A DNA stretch of 64,000 nucleotides from Mycobacterium kansasii ATCC 12478 (GCF_000157895.3 NC_022663.1:620001-684000), one strand, 5' to 3'; shown: positions 34,518-43,623, numbered from the stretch's first letter. A program made the numbers and translations. The notes: a model not told the origin generated them from the sequence alone.

Positions 34518-34907
34518 TTAAACTACCGGAGAAACCCCGACGGGGCGTGCTTGTTCCAATGTGGTTTTGACCTCGAACGCCATTTTCTTCGCTGCCACCC
34601 GGCGGCGGTGCGTGATTTTGGCCAGATTCATCCGGGCCAGTTGCCAGGCCGCCGCCGCGGTCGGTTCGGCGTGCAGGAAATAGTGCAGCACCACCCCGTC
34701 CATCGACGGTTCCAGCCAGATTTCCATGGTGCCGGTCAGGGCGCCGGTAACCGCCCACCTGATGCCCTTGTCGGCTCGGTCCTCGGTGACCTCCAGCCGC
34801 AGATCAGGCCACCACCGGCGCCAATTCGACGGGTCGGCGATCGCAGCTCCCACCCGTGTGCCATCCGCGGCGACATATGTCTGGTCCGCGATCTGGATGC
34901 TGTTCAT
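34518..34907 (-). CDS. SRPBCC-like polyketide cyclase/dehydrase protein (Rv2186c-type)
   Basis: A 129-aa protein, same length as the H37Rv orthologue, with a compact SRPBCC fold (MNSIQIADQTYVAADGTRV, SNWRRWWPDLRLEV, VVLHYFLHAEP). No catalytic residues stand out. It is followed by another SRPBCC protein and the ArsA-like ATPase, suggesting a small envelope-lipid module, which is inference. The ATG at 34907 is the natural start; upstream sequence is not conserved. Confidence 0.88.
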   Translation of the reverse strand: MNSIQIADQTYVAADGTRVGAAIADPSNWRRWWPDLRLEVTEDRADKGIRWAVTGALTGTMEIWLEPSMDGVVLHYFLHAEPTAAAAWQLARMNLAKITHRRRVAAKKMAFEVKTTLEQARPVGVSPVV

Positions 34908-35065
34908 AGCCACAGCTTCACACAGCCGCGTAGCGACGGCCAACGGCACTCGGCTCGGTCCGGGAAACCACCAGAACAGCAATCACCTGGCTCCCCCTAA
35001 TGCCCCAGTAGGCTGGGACGAGGGGGTCTACCCGCAAAAACATCAGTTGGAGCGAGGTCAACAAG

Positions 35066-36868
35066 GTGCGTCAGTACAGTGTCCCTGCCCACTTTTCCGT
35101 CGGCGAGCGCGACAACGTCGCGGCCATGGTATTCGAGCACGAGCGCGACGATCCCGGGTACGTCATCTACCAACGCCTTGTCGACGGCGCCTGGACCGAC
35201 GTGACCTGCGCCGAGGCGGCGCATCAGATCCGTGGTGCGGCATCGGGTTTGATCGCGATCGGGGTACAGGCCGGTGATCGGGTGTCGATCTTTTCGGCCA
35301 CCCGCTACGAGTGGGCGATCCTGGACCTGGCCATCCTGGCGGTGGGTGCGGTCACGGTGCCGATCTACGAGACGTCGTCGGCCGAGCAGGTCCGCTGGGT
35401 GCTGCAAGACTCGGGAGCCGTGCTGGCGTTCGCCGAAACCGACGCGCATGCCGCGATGGTCTCCGAGTTGGCCGGCGACCTGCACGCATTGCGCCGGGTG
35501 TTGCATATCGACGGTTCCGGCCGCAAGGCGCTCGACCAGCTCGAAGAGGAGGGCGCGTCGGTTGACCCGGCGGAACTGACCGCGCGCCTCGAGGCGATGC
35601 GGGCCGGCGACGCGGCCACCCTGATCTACACCTCGGGCACCACCGGACGGCCCAAAGGCTGTCAGCTCACCCATTCCAACCTGCTCCACGAGATCCGCGG
35701 CACCCGGGAATGCCTGCCCACGCTGTTGCGCCCGGGACAGCGGCTGCTGGTGTTCTTGCCGCTCGCCCACGTGCTGGCCCGGTCGCTGACGCTGTCGGCG
35801 TTCGCCAGCAAAGTGACCGTGGGGTTCACCAGCGATATCAGGAACCTGCTGCCGCTGTTCGCGGTGTTCAAACCCACGGTGGTGGTCTCGGTGCCCCGGG
35901 TTTTCGAGAAGGTGTACAACACCGCCGAGCAGAATGCCGTCAACGACGGCAAGGGAGCAATCTTCAAACGCGCCGCGCAGACCGCGGTCGATTGGAGCCG
36001 GGCCTGCGACGGCGGCGGCCCGGGTCTGCTGCTGCGCGCCAAACATGCCGTTTTCGACCGGCTGGTCTATCACAAATTCCGCGCGGCGCTCGGGGGTGAC
36101 TGCCATGCGGCGGTCTCCGGCGGTGCGCCGCTGGGCGCGCGGCTGGGCCACTTCTACCGCGGCGTGGGCTTGACCATCTACGAGGGCTACGGTCTGACCG
36201 AGACCAGCGCGGCGATCACCGTCAACCAGGTGGGTGCCCTCAAGATCGGGACGGTGGGAAAGCTGGTGCCCGGCAACAGCTTACGCATCGCCGGCGACCA
36301 GGAGCTGTTGGTACGCGGCGGCGTGGTGTTCAGCGGCTATTGGCGCAACGAGCAGGCCACCGAGGAGGCCTTCACCGACGGCTGGTTCCGCACCGGTGAT
36401 CTGGGCGCGATCGACGAGGACGGCTTCTTGAGCATCACGGGCCGCAAGAAGGAGCTCATCGTCACCGCCGGCGGTAAGAATGTCGCCCCCGCCGTGTTGG
36501 AGGACCAGCTGCGGGCACACCCGATGATCAGTCAGGCAATGGTGGTAGGAGATGCCAAGCCGTTCATCGGCGCGCTGATCACCATCGACCCGGAGGCGTT
36601 CGTCGGCTGGAAGCAGCGTAACAGCAAGCCCGCCGACGCGTCGGTGGGCGACTTGGCCATCGACCCCGACCTGGTGGCCGAAATCGATGCCGCCGTTAAA
36701 CAGGCGAACCTGGCGGTGTCGCATGCCGAGTCGATCCGCAAGTTCCGCATTCTGGGTGTGGACTTCACCGAGGACACCGGCGAATTGACACCGACGATGA
36801 AGGTCAAACGCAAAGTGGTGGCCGAGAAGTTCGCCGACGAGATCGAGGCGATCTATACCAGCGGCTAG
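35066..36868 (+). CDS. fadD15: Long-chain fatty-acid--CoA ligase FadD15
   Basis: FadD15, 600 aa, an adenylate-forming acyl-CoA synthetase. The AMP-binding P-loop IYTSGTTGRPKG is at about 190-201, then YEGYGLTETSA, the TGD of WFRTGDLG and the C-terminal lysine region ELTPTMKVKRK. It activates long-chain fatty acids as acyl-CoA. GTG at 35066 follows an AAGG-type sequence. The TAG stop shares the palindrome CTAG with the stop of the convergent pimB', so the two genes overlap by 4 bp. Confidence 0.96.
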   Translation: MRQYSVPAHFSVGERDNVAAMVFEHERDDPGYVIYQRLVDGAWTDVTCAEAAHQIRGAASGLIAIGVQAGDRVSIFSATRYEWAILDLAILAVGAVTVPIYETSSAEQVRWVLQDSGAVLAFAETDAHAAMVSELAGDLHALRRVLHIDGSGRKALDQLEEEGASVDPAELTARLEAMRAGDAATLIYTSGTTGRPKGCQLTHSNLLHEIRGTRECLPTLLRPGQRLLVFLPLAHVLARSLTLSAFASKVTVGFTSDIRNLLPLFAVFKPTVVVSVPRVFEKVYNTAEQNAVNDGKGAIFKRAAQTAVDWSRACDGGGPGLLLRAKHAVFDRLVYHKFRAALGGDCHAAVSGGAPLGARLGHFYRGVGLTIYEGYGLTETSAAITVNQVGALKIGTVGKLVPGNSLRIAGDQELLVRGGVVFSGYWRNEQATEEAFTDGWFRTGDLGAIDEDGFLSITGRKKELIVTAGGKNVAPAVLEDQLRAHPMISQAMVVGDAKPFIGALITIDPEAFVGWKQRNSKPADASVGDLAIDPDLVAEIDAAVKQANLAVSHAESIRKFRILGVDFTEDTGELTPTMKVKRKVVAEKFADEIEAIYTSG

Positions 36869-38007
36869 CCGCCGAGCAGGCCGGCCAGCCGGATCGCCAG
36901 TGTGTCCCAGCGCCAGTTGGCCGTTACCCATTGCCGGCCGGCAGCGCCCATGGCGGCGGCACGGTCGCGATCGGTCAGCAAGTCGGCGACGGCATCGGCC
37001 ACCTCGTCCACCGAGGTGCCGTCGACGACCAACCCAGTCTTGTTGTGCCGCACGGTTTCCGGCGCTCCGCCCGACTGGCCGGCGATTACCGGCACGCCGC
37101 TTGCCGACGCCTCGAGAAACACGATCCCCAGGCCCTCCACGTCCAATCCGGCACCGCGGGTCCGGCACGGCATCGCGAACACGTCGGCTACCGCATGATG
37201 CGCCGGTAGTTCGTCGCCCGGCACGCCTCCGGTGAACGTCACATGGTCGGCCACCTGGCGGTCCTTCGCCAGCTTGCGCAGCGCCTGCAGGTAAGGGCCG
37301 CCCCCGACGATCATCAGCGCCGCCCCGTCGACGCGCCGGCGGATCGCCGGTAACGCCTTGATCAGCATGTCCTGACCTTTGCGTGGCACCAGCCGGGACA
37401 CGCACACCACCACGGGCCGCTCGTCCAGCCGGTACCGCTTACGCAGTTCGGCACGTGCGGCCGGGTCCGGCCGGAACCGGTCGCTGTCCACTCCGGGCGG
37501 CAGGTATTCCAGCGCCGCGCCGGGTCCGAAGGCGGGTGCGAACCGGGCTTGGGTGTAGCGACTGACGAAGGTCACCACATCGGCGCTGTCCCCGATTCGG
37601 CGCAACACCGACCGCGCGACCGGGAGCATAGACCACCCCACTTCATGGCCGTGCGTGCTGGCCACTATCCGGGTGGCGCCGGCCCGGCGCGCACGCGGTG
37701 CCAGCAGCGCCAGCGGGGCGGCGGCGCCGAACCAGACGGTATCGATGCCGTACTCGGCGATCAGGCGGCGCATGCGGCTGTCGACGGCCGGGGCGGGCAG
37801 CATGAGCGTGCCGGGATGACGCACCACGCGATAGCCGGCTGCACAAGCCGCGTCGTCGTATGCCTGTGCCCCCTTCCATTGCGGTGCGTACACCGTCACC
37901 GAGTGCGATCCGGCTTCGACCAGCCGACCGACGAACTCTTCGAGGTAGGACTGAATGCCGCCGCGTCTGGGCGGAAAGTCGTTGGTTACCAGCAGGACCC
38001 GGCTCAC
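36865..38007 (-). CDS. pimB': GDP-mannose-dependent phosphatidylinositol mannoside mannosyltransferase PimB'
   Basis: A 380-aa GT4 glycosyltransferase that adds the second mannose to PIM1 (PIM2 synthesis) on the cytosolic membrane face. N-terminal LLVTNDFPPRRGGIQSYLEEF is the acceptor site, STHGHEVGWSM the central His motif, and VEGLGIVFLEASASGVPVIAG the donor E-x7-E motif. GTG at 38007 corresponds to the H37Rv start; longer frames run through the neighbour antisense-free but unsupported. It belongs to a minus-strand block with the peptidase and ripC genes. Confidence 0.95.
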   Translation of the reverse strand: MSRVLLVTNDFPPRRGGIQSYLEEFVGRLVEAGSHSVTVYAPQWKGAQAYDDAACAAGYRVVRHPGTLMLPAPAVDSRMRRLIAEYGIDTVWFGAAAPLALLAPRARRAGATRIVASTHGHEVGWSMLPVARSVLRRIGDSADVVTFVSRYTQARFAPAFGPGAALEYLPPGVDSDRFRPDPAARAELRKRYRLDERPVVVCVSRLVPRKGQDMLIKALPAIRRRVDGAALMIVGGGPYLQALRKLAKDRQVADHVTFTGGVPGDELPAHHAVADVFAMPCRTRGAGLDVEGLGIVFLEASASGVPVIAGQSGGAPETVRHNKTGLVVDGTSVDEVADAVADLLTDRDRAAAMGAAGRQWVTANWRWDTLAIRLAGLLGG

Positions 38008-38017
38008 CTGCGTCAGG

Positions 38018-38881
38018 CTAATCGGCCAGCCATCCCTGCCAGCGGGCGAGCAGCCCGGCAGGGTCGGTCGCCAGTACGGTGCGCGCGGCGGTTGCGAAGT
38101 CCGGGTGTCCGGCACCGCACGCGGCCAGGTAGAGCTCGCGCAACGCGGTCGTCCCGTAGGTCTGCGCGACGAACCTGGCAAACCACCACGCCCGGTCATA
38201 TGCCAGTGAACGCCGTGGTCCCGCGGTGTCCAGGTCGCTATCTGACGGCAGCGCCAGGGGCAGCGCATCGACGGGGGCCCTGAACGCCGGTCTGGCGACG
38301 AAATCGGCCACCCCCTCGATCAGCCAGCGCGGCGCATCGAGCGCGGTGTCGACACGCGCGGCATAGTGAAAAAGCTCATGTGTCAACACAATTCGCAGCG
38401 CAGATTGGCTCATGTCGGCTGCGCCCGGCGCGAATACGATCCGTTGGCCGGCGGCGGTCCGGCGGGCGGTATCGACGTGCTCGGCGACGGTCACCGCCGC
38501 GATATCGGCCCACTGCGACGCCGGCCCGCCGCCGGCGGCAGTACGGAACTGGTCATCGGAGCCGGCCGCCACCACCGAGATCTCGTGCGGCCAATCGGTG
38601 CCCCAGAAATCCGCGACAGCGTCGATCGCGGGACCAAGGTTCGCCGCGACATGGGACAGCAGGCGCTCGCTGTCCGCGCCGCCCAGGCCGATCAGCCAGA
38701 CGGTGCGACCGCCCACGACCACCGGGGTGAGGCCGGCGTCGTCGACCCGCGCCGCTGAGGGTGCCGCCCAGCCGTCGCGCACCGTAGGGGCCGGCAGAGC
38801 GGCTGCCGCAACCAGTTCGGCCACGAAGACGAAGGCCAGCGTGATCGACAGCCACCGGGGCCGGCGGCGAAGCCACGCCAC
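38018..38881 (-). CDS. Secreted/anchored HExxH peptidase-like protein (Rv2189c-type)
   Basis: A 287-aa protein with an N-terminal signal anchor (LSITLAFVFVAELVAAAALPAP) and a peptidase-MA-like domain: LTHELFHYAARV gives HExxH, and EGVADFVARP about 25 residues later supplies the downstream glutamate expected of gluzincins. It should be a zinc peptidase outside the membrane; the substrate is unknown. It is followed within 10 bp by pimB' and preceded by ripC, both on the same strand, so co-transcription is likely. Confidence 0.85.
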   Translation of the reverse strand: MAWLRRRPRWLSITLAFVFVAELVAAAALPAPTVRDGWAAPSAARVDDAGLTPVVVGGRTVWLIGLGGADSERLLSHVAANLGPAIDAVADFWGTDWPHEISVVAAGSDDQFRTAAGGGPASQWADIAAVTVAEHVDTARRTAAGQRIVFAPGAADMSQSALRIVLTHELFHYAARVDTALDAPRWLIEGVADFVARPAFRAPVDALPLALPSDSDLDTAGPRRSLAYDRAWWFARFVAQTYGTTALRELYLAACGAGHPDFATAARTVLATDPAGLLARWQGWLAD

Positions 38882-38888
38882 GAGGTGG

Positions 38889-40049
38889 TCAGTAGCGACG
38901 GGCGTCGTAGATCGGACCCGAGGAGGTCATCGGCACTACCCGCACCGGTTGGCCGAAGGTGGACGAGTGGACCATCAGACCGTCGCCGATGTAGATGCCG
39001 GCATGTGAGGCGTCGGAATAAAAGGTCAGCACGTCACCGGGCTGCAGGTCCGACAGCGCCACCGGCTGACCACCATGGGCCAGCGCCTGGCTGGAGTGCG
39101 GCAGCGCGATCCCGGCTTGCTGGAACGCCCACATGACCAGTCCGGAGCAGTCGAAACCGCCGGGCCCGGCGCCACCCCATGCGTACGGAGTGCCGATCTG
39201 GGTCAAGGCCGCCTGCACCACGGTCGCCCGGTCGCCGCCACCGCCGCCGCCCGGAGCCAGGAAAGGTATATCGGACACTCCCCCGGGAGCAGGCGCCTCC
39301 CCGGGAGTAGGCGCACCCTCGGGCGGAGCGCCCGGTGGCAGTCCTTCGGGCGCCGGCCCGGGAGCGTCCGGTACCCGCGCCGGAATCGGTCCCGGGTCGG
39401 CGAGGGCGGTGCGCTGCTCCGGAGTCAGGGCCTGGTATTGCGACTTCACGACGGCGATCTGCACCTGCAGCTGGCTCTGCTTGTGCTGCAGGTTGGCCCG
39501 TACTGCCGCGGCTTGCTCCGCGGCGGACTTGGCATCGGCAGCCGACTTGGCAGAAGCCCGCTCCGCCTTGGCAGCCTGTTCTCCGGCGGCCCGGAAACCG
39601 GCCATCTGGGTGGACATTTGACGTGCCATCACCCGCTGCACCGAGAGACCGTCGATCAGCAGCTGCGGCGATTCCGCCGTCAAGATCGCATCCAAGCCGT
39701 TGGTGCGGCCACCCATGTAGGTGGCGGCCGCGACCTTGTTGACGGCGATCTGGAAGGTGGCCAGGCGCGCTTTCGCGGCGGCCAGCGCGGCCTGGTCGTC
39801 GGCGAGCTTCTTTTCCGCGGCCTGCTGCGCCGCAAGCTTCGCGTTCAGGTCGAGTTCTGCGCTGTGCATCGCCTCGGTGGTCTGTTCGGCCTGCCGCGAT
39901 AGCTCGTTGAGTTTCGCCAGCGCGTCGTCGGCGGGGTCGGCCACCGCATTCGCGGCCAGGATGCCGGACAACACGGTGAAGCTCACCAACGAGCCGACTG
40001 CGGACCGCTTGATGACGCGCGCGATCGAATGCCTACAGTCGAGCCTCAA
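38889..40049 (-). CDS. ripC: NlpC/P60 peptidoglycan endopeptidase RipC (Rv2190c-type)
   Basis: A 386-aa secreted cell-wall hydrolase. A signal peptide ends near NAVADP (about residue 39), a long coiled coil covers about 41-215, a Pro/Gly linker spans 218-272, and the NlpC/P60 domain has Cys301 (GGFDCSGLV), His349 (SDASHAGIYIG) and His361. It cleaves D-Glu-mDAP bonds in stem peptides. TTG at 40049 follows AAGGAAG. The upstream 175 bp hold a 9-bp inverted repeat and a single GTAAC, the half site of MtrA; MtrA control is known for rip/rpf genes but is only suggested here. Confidence 0.92.
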   Translation of the reverse strand: MRLDCRHSIARVIKRSAVGSLVSFTVLSGILAANAVADPADDALAKLNELSRQAEQTTEAMHSAELDLNAKLAAQQAAEKKLADDQAALAAAKARLATFQIAVNKVAAATYMGGRTNGLDAILTAESPQLLIDGLSVQRVMARQMSTQMAGFRAAGEQAAKAERASAKSAADAKSAAEQAAAVRANLQHKQSQLQVQIAVVKSQYQALTPEQRTALADPGPIPARVPDAPGPAPEGLPPGAPPEGAPTPGEAPAPGGVSDIPFLAPGGGGGGDRATVVQAALTQIGTPYAWGGAGPGGFDCSGLVMWAFQQAGIALPHSSQALAHGGQPVALSDLQPGDVLTFYSDASHAGIYIGDGLMVHSSTFGQPVRVVPMTSSGPIYDARRY

Positions 40050-40150
40050 GATTTGCTTCCTTAAACTGCCATCGGCCTAGCGCCGTCGAGCTGGTTTAGG
40101 TCTCAAACAGGTTACGAAATGGTCTCGGCTTTTGTCCAAAGGGGGGAGTT

Positions 40151-40181
40151 AAGAAAATGGCAAGATTTCTGTCATTTTCTT
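40151..40181 (-). promoter_or_regulatory. Inverted repeat upstream of ripC
   Basis: A perfect 9-bp inverted repeat (AAGAAAATG at 40151-40159, CATTTTCTT at 40173-40181) with a 13-base centre lies about 100 bp upstream of the ripC start. It is AT-rich against a GC-rich background. It may be an operator or, read from the upstream small gene, a weak terminator. Confidence 0.45.
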
Positions 40182-40224
40182 GTGAGAGAGCGCGTCTTTG
40201 CGCTCCATCACCATACAGGCTCGA

Positions 40225-40485
40225 TCAGGCGACACCCGACGCAGGACCCGGCCCTCGGCCACGCCGGATCGGGACGAGACGCAATCTCGGGGCTAACCCG
40301 GCATCGGCGAGTGCCTCGAGGGCCGCTCGTTCGTCGTGCAACAACGTGTCGGGCACCCCGAGCAACACGCTCACCACACAATCGCGGCAGGCGCGGCCCC
40401 GCACCGCGCACTCGTCACAGTCGATGACCACCTCCCCCGGTTCGGCCGTGTCGCCGGTGCATTCGCTACCGCTGTTCCATGCCAT
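40225..40485 (-). CDS. Small Cys-rich conserved actinobacterial protein
   Basis: An 86-aa protein whose core is VVIDCDECAVRGRACRDCVVSVLLG, giving a CxxC-x6-CxxC pattern likely to bind zinc, followed by a helical segment ERAALEALADAGLAPRLRL. I recall the same CDEC/CxDCVV core in small hypothetical proteins next to NlpC/P60 genes across actinobacteria. Function is unknown. The ATG at 40485 (MAWNSG) is preferred; the frame extends to 40521. It is in line with ripC, 175 bp upstream of it. Confidence 0.7.
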   Translation of the reverse strand: MAWNSGSECTGDTAEPGEVVIDCDECAVRGRACRDCVVSVLLGVPDTLLHDERAALEALADAGLAPRLRLVPIRRGRGPGPASGVA

Positions 40486-40647
40486 CAATCCCGGTCCTTT
40501 CGGTAAGACGCTCGATCGCAATTGGGGCTGCGCCGAAGGCTAACCGCCGGCACCGACAACTCGGCGCCGCTGAGGATCGAGCGCTGCCGACCCGTGCCCC
40601 GGCGTGGGAACCGTCGGCTGTCGGTGCCGCTGCCTAACGTCACCGCC

Positions 40648-42636
40648 ATGGGTGCGAGCGGCGGAACTCAATTGAGTCTCGCCGGGCTCGACCCGCTCGC
40701 GTTTCCCGGCCTCGACCCGGCGGGGGCTCCAGCCGATGAGCTGCCACTACGGGAAACCACCTTCGTGGTGGTCGACCTGGAGACAACCGGTGGCCGCACC
40801 ACGGGCACCGAAGCGGCCCCGCCGGACGCCATCACCGAGATCGGGGCGGTCAAGGTGCGCGGTGGGACCGTCCTCGCCGAGTTCGCCACGCTGGTGGACC
40901 CGCAGCGCAGCATCCCGCCCCAGATCGTGCAGCTGACCGGGATCACCACGGCCATGGTGCGTGACGCCCCCGTCATCAGCGCCGTCCTGCCGATGTTTTT
41001 CGAGTTCGCCGGCAACTCGGTCTTCGTCGCCCACAACGCGGGGTTCGATATCGGGTTCCTGCGGGCCGCCGCGCGGCAATGCGACATCACCTGGCCGCGG
41101 CCGAAGGTCCTGTGCACGGTCCGCCTGGCGCGGCGGGTGTTGAGCCGAGAGGAAGCGCCCAGTGTGCGGCTGGCCGAACTGGCTCGGCTGTTCTCGGTTG
41201 CCACCCAGCCCACGCACCGCGCCCTCGACGATGCCCGTGCCACCGTGGACGTCTTGCACGCCCTGATCGAGCGGGTGGGCAACCAGGGCGTGCACACGTT
41301 TGCCGACCTGCGTTCGTATCTACCCAACGTGACCCCGGCGCAGCGCCGCAAACGGGTGCTGGCCGACGGCCTGCCGCACCGGCCGGGAATCTATGTGTTC
41401 CGCGGGCCGTCGGGCGAGGTGCTCTACGTCGGCACCGCGGTCGACCTGCGCCGCCGGGTCAGCCAATACTTCAACGGCGCCGATCCCCGCGGCCGGATCA
41501 AGGAAATGGTCAACCTGGCCACCGGGGTGGACCACGTCGAGTGCGCGCACCCACTGGAAGCCGGTGTGCGTGAGCTTCGAATGCTGGCCGCACATGCGCC
41601 CCCGTACAACCGCCGGTCGAGGTTTCCCCACCGTTGGTGGTGGGTGGTTCTTAGCGAGGAAGCGTTCCCGCGCCTGGCCGTCGTTCGCGCTCCCCGGCAC
41701 GGCCGGGTCATCGGCCCGTACCGGTCCCGGGCCGACGCCGCCGAGACGGCCACCCTGTTGGCTCGCTTCACCGGGATCCGAACCTGCACCAAGCGGCTGG
41801 CGCGGTCGGCTGTGCACGGCCCGGCCTGCCCCGAGCTGGAGGTGTCACCCTGTCCCGCCGCCCGCAACCTGACCGCCCAGCGGTATGCCGAAGCCGTGCA
41901 GCGCGCAACGGATTTGATCGACGGACGCGACAACACCGCGCTGGCCGCCGCGATCCACCAGGTCACCGTCCTGGCCGAGCGACATCGTTACGAGAGCGCG
42001 GCGCGGCTGCGCGACCATATCGCCACCGCGATCGAGACGCTGTGGCGTGGTCAGCGGTTGCGCGCACTGGCCGCGCTACCCGAGCTGATCGCCGCGGCGC
42101 CGGACGGCGGTGGTGGCTACCAGTTTGCTGTCATCCGCCACGGCCAACTGGCCGCCGCCGGTACCGCCCGGCGCGGGGTGCCACCGATGCCGGTGGTCGA
42201 CGCCCTGCAGGCCGGTGCCCAGGCGATTATGCCGGCCGAGGCGCCACTCGGCGGCGCGCTGGTGGAGGAGACCGCGCTCATCGCCCGCTGGCTCGCGGCG
42301 CCGAGGGTGCGCATCGTGCGAGTCACCGGAATTCCCGATGCCAGCGGCGCCGCCGAAACCGCGGGCTGGGCCACCCCGTTGCGCTGCGCCGGCGCATGGG
42401 CGGCGTGGGCGGCATCAGCCCGTTCGGCGCGGCTGGCGGTCGAGCAGGCACCCGGCCCGATGGGGCGGCACTTCCCTCAGCAGGACCCGCCGCACCGCCA
42501 GGCCGGCAGCTCAGAGCTGCTGGCTGAACCGCACCCATCGCGCGAGCAACTGTTCGGCCGCGCCGCTGTCGATCGCCGCGCTGGCCCGCTGCAAGCCGTC
42601 CTCCCACGCGGGCAGCCATTCAGCCCGGCCGGATAG
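40648..42636 (+). CDS. DnaQ-like exonuclease / GIY-YIG (UvrC/Cho-like) fusion (Rv2191-type)
   Basis: A 662-aa two-nuclease protein. Residues about 38-215 form a DEDDh exonuclease like DNA polymerase III epsilon (FVVVDLETTGG, HNAGFDIGFL, HRALDDARATVD). Then comes a GIY-YIG nuclease (PGIYVFRGPSGEVLYVGTAVDLRRRVSQYF) and a UVR-like motif (LAERHRYESAARLRDHI), as in UvrC/Cho. A role in DNA repair incision and trimming is inferred. ATG at 40648 is the first well-placed start. Its last 42 codons are antisense to the 3' end of trpD (126-bp overlap), so the C-terminal tail is probably non-domain sequence. Confidence 0.9.
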   Translation: MGASGGTQLSLAGLDPLAFPGLDPAGAPADELPLRETTFVVVDLETTGGRTTGTEAAPPDAITEIGAVKVRGGTVLAEFATLVDPQRSIPPQIVQLTGITTAMVRDAPVISAVLPMFFEFAGNSVFVAHNAGFDIGFLRAAARQCDITWPRPKVLCTVRLARRVLSREEAPSVRLAELARLFSVATQPTHRALDDARATVDVLHALIERVGNQGVHTFADLRSYLPNVTPAQRRKRVLADGLPHRPGIYVFRGPSGEVLYVGTAVDLRRRVSQYFNGADPRGRIKEMVNLATGVDHVECAHPLEAGVRELRMLAAHAPPYNRRSRFPHRWWWVVLSEEAFPRLAVVRAPRHGRVIGPYRSRADAAETATLLARFTGIRTCTKRLARSAVHGPACPELEVSPCPAARNLTAQRYAEAVQRATDLIDGRDNTALAAAIHQVTVLAERHRYESAARLRDHIATAIETLWRGQRLRALAALPELIAAAPDGGGGYQFAVIRHGQLAAAGTARRGVPPMPVVDALQAGAQAIMPAEAPLGGALVEETALIARWLAAPRVRIVRVTGIPDASGAAETAGWATPLRCAGAWAAWAASARSARLAVEQAPGPMGRHFPQQDPPHRQAGSSELLAEPHPSREQLFGRAAVDRRAGPLQAVLPRGQPFSPAG

Positions 42637-43623
42637 CCCGGCATGGGCGACGATCGCGCCGGCGGCGTTGAGCACCACCGCGTCTCGGATCGGGCCCTGT
42701 GCCCCGCCCAGGACGGCGCGGGCTTCGGCCGCATTGGCCTGCGCGTCACCGCCCAGCAGCTCGTCGAGCTCGGCACGTGCGAAGCCGAATCCCGCGGGAT
42801 CGAAAGTCAGTTTGTCGACGGTGCCCGCCTGCACCCGCCAGATCGTGCTGGTGGTCGTCGTGGTCAGCTCGTCGAGCCCGTCGTCGCCGTGCACCACCAG
42901 CACGCTGGACCGGCGCGTGGCAAAGACCCCGGCCATCACCTCGGCGAGGTCAGCGAACGCGCAGCCGATCAACCCCGCCCGCGGCCGGGCCGGATTCGTC
43001 AGCGGCCCAAGCAGATTGAACACCGTGGGCACGCCGATCTCGCGGCGCACCACCGAGGCGTGCCGGTACGACGGATGGAATTGCGGCGCGAAGCAAAAAC
43101 CAATCCCGACTTCCTCGAGGCTGCGCACCACCTGATCGGCATCCAGGTCGATGCGCACCCCGAGCGCTTCCAAGGTGTCGGCTCCCCCCGACAACGACGA
43201 TGCCGCCCGGTTGCCGTGTTTGACCACGGGCACACCGGCGGCGGCCACCACGATGGCCGCCATCGTGGACAGGTTGACCGTATTGATCCCGTCGCCACCG
43301 GTACCGACGACATCGACGGCGTCATCCGGAACGGCGTGGGCCGGCATCGGGCGCGCGTGGTCGAGCATCACGCCGGCCAATTCGGCGACTTCCTCCGCGG
43401 TGGGCACCTTCATCGTCATCGCCACCGCGAACGCGGCGATCTGCGCCGGCCGCGCCGCGCCGGTCATGATCTGATCCATGGCCCAGGCCGCCTGGCCCCG
43501 CGCCAAGTTGCTCCCGCCAGTCAAGCGACCCAGAACCTGTGGCCATGAGGTCACCGAAGAGGTCACCGGAGCCGCTGCCACCGGGGGCCGACCACAGGGG
43601 GATCCTTCACCTGACCGAGCCAC
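42511..43623 (-). CDS. trpD: Anthranilate phosphoribosyltransferase TrpD
   Basis: TrpD, 370 aa, the same length as the M. tuberculosis enzyme. It joins anthranilate and PRPP in tryptophan synthesis. The PRPP loop VVGTGGDGINTVNLSTM and KHGNRAASSLSGGAD motif are intact, as is FNLLGPLTNPARP with the anthranilate-channel residues. GTG at 43623 (VARSGEG) gives the expected N-terminus; no clear Shine-Dalgarno. It stands alone from other trp genes and overlaps the nuclease gene tail to tail. Confidence 0.95.
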   Translation of the reverse strand: MARSGEGSPCGRPPVAAAPVTSSVTSWPQVLGRLTGGSNLARGQAAWAMDQIMTGAARPAQIAAFAVAMTMKVPTAEEVAELAGVMLDHARPMPAHAVPDDAVDVVGTGGDGINTVNLSTMAAIVVAAAGVPVVKHGNRAASSLSGGADTLEALGVRIDLDADQVVRSLEEVGIGFCFAPQFHPSYRHASVVRREIGVPTVFNLLGPLTNPARPRAGLIGCAFADLAEVMAGVFATRRSSVLVVHGDDGLDELTTTTTSTIWRVQAGTVDKLTFDPAGFGFARAELDELLGGDAQANAAEARAVLGGAQGPIRDAVVLNAAGAIVAHAGLSGRAEWLPAWEDGLQRASAAIDSGAAEQLLARWVRFSQQL

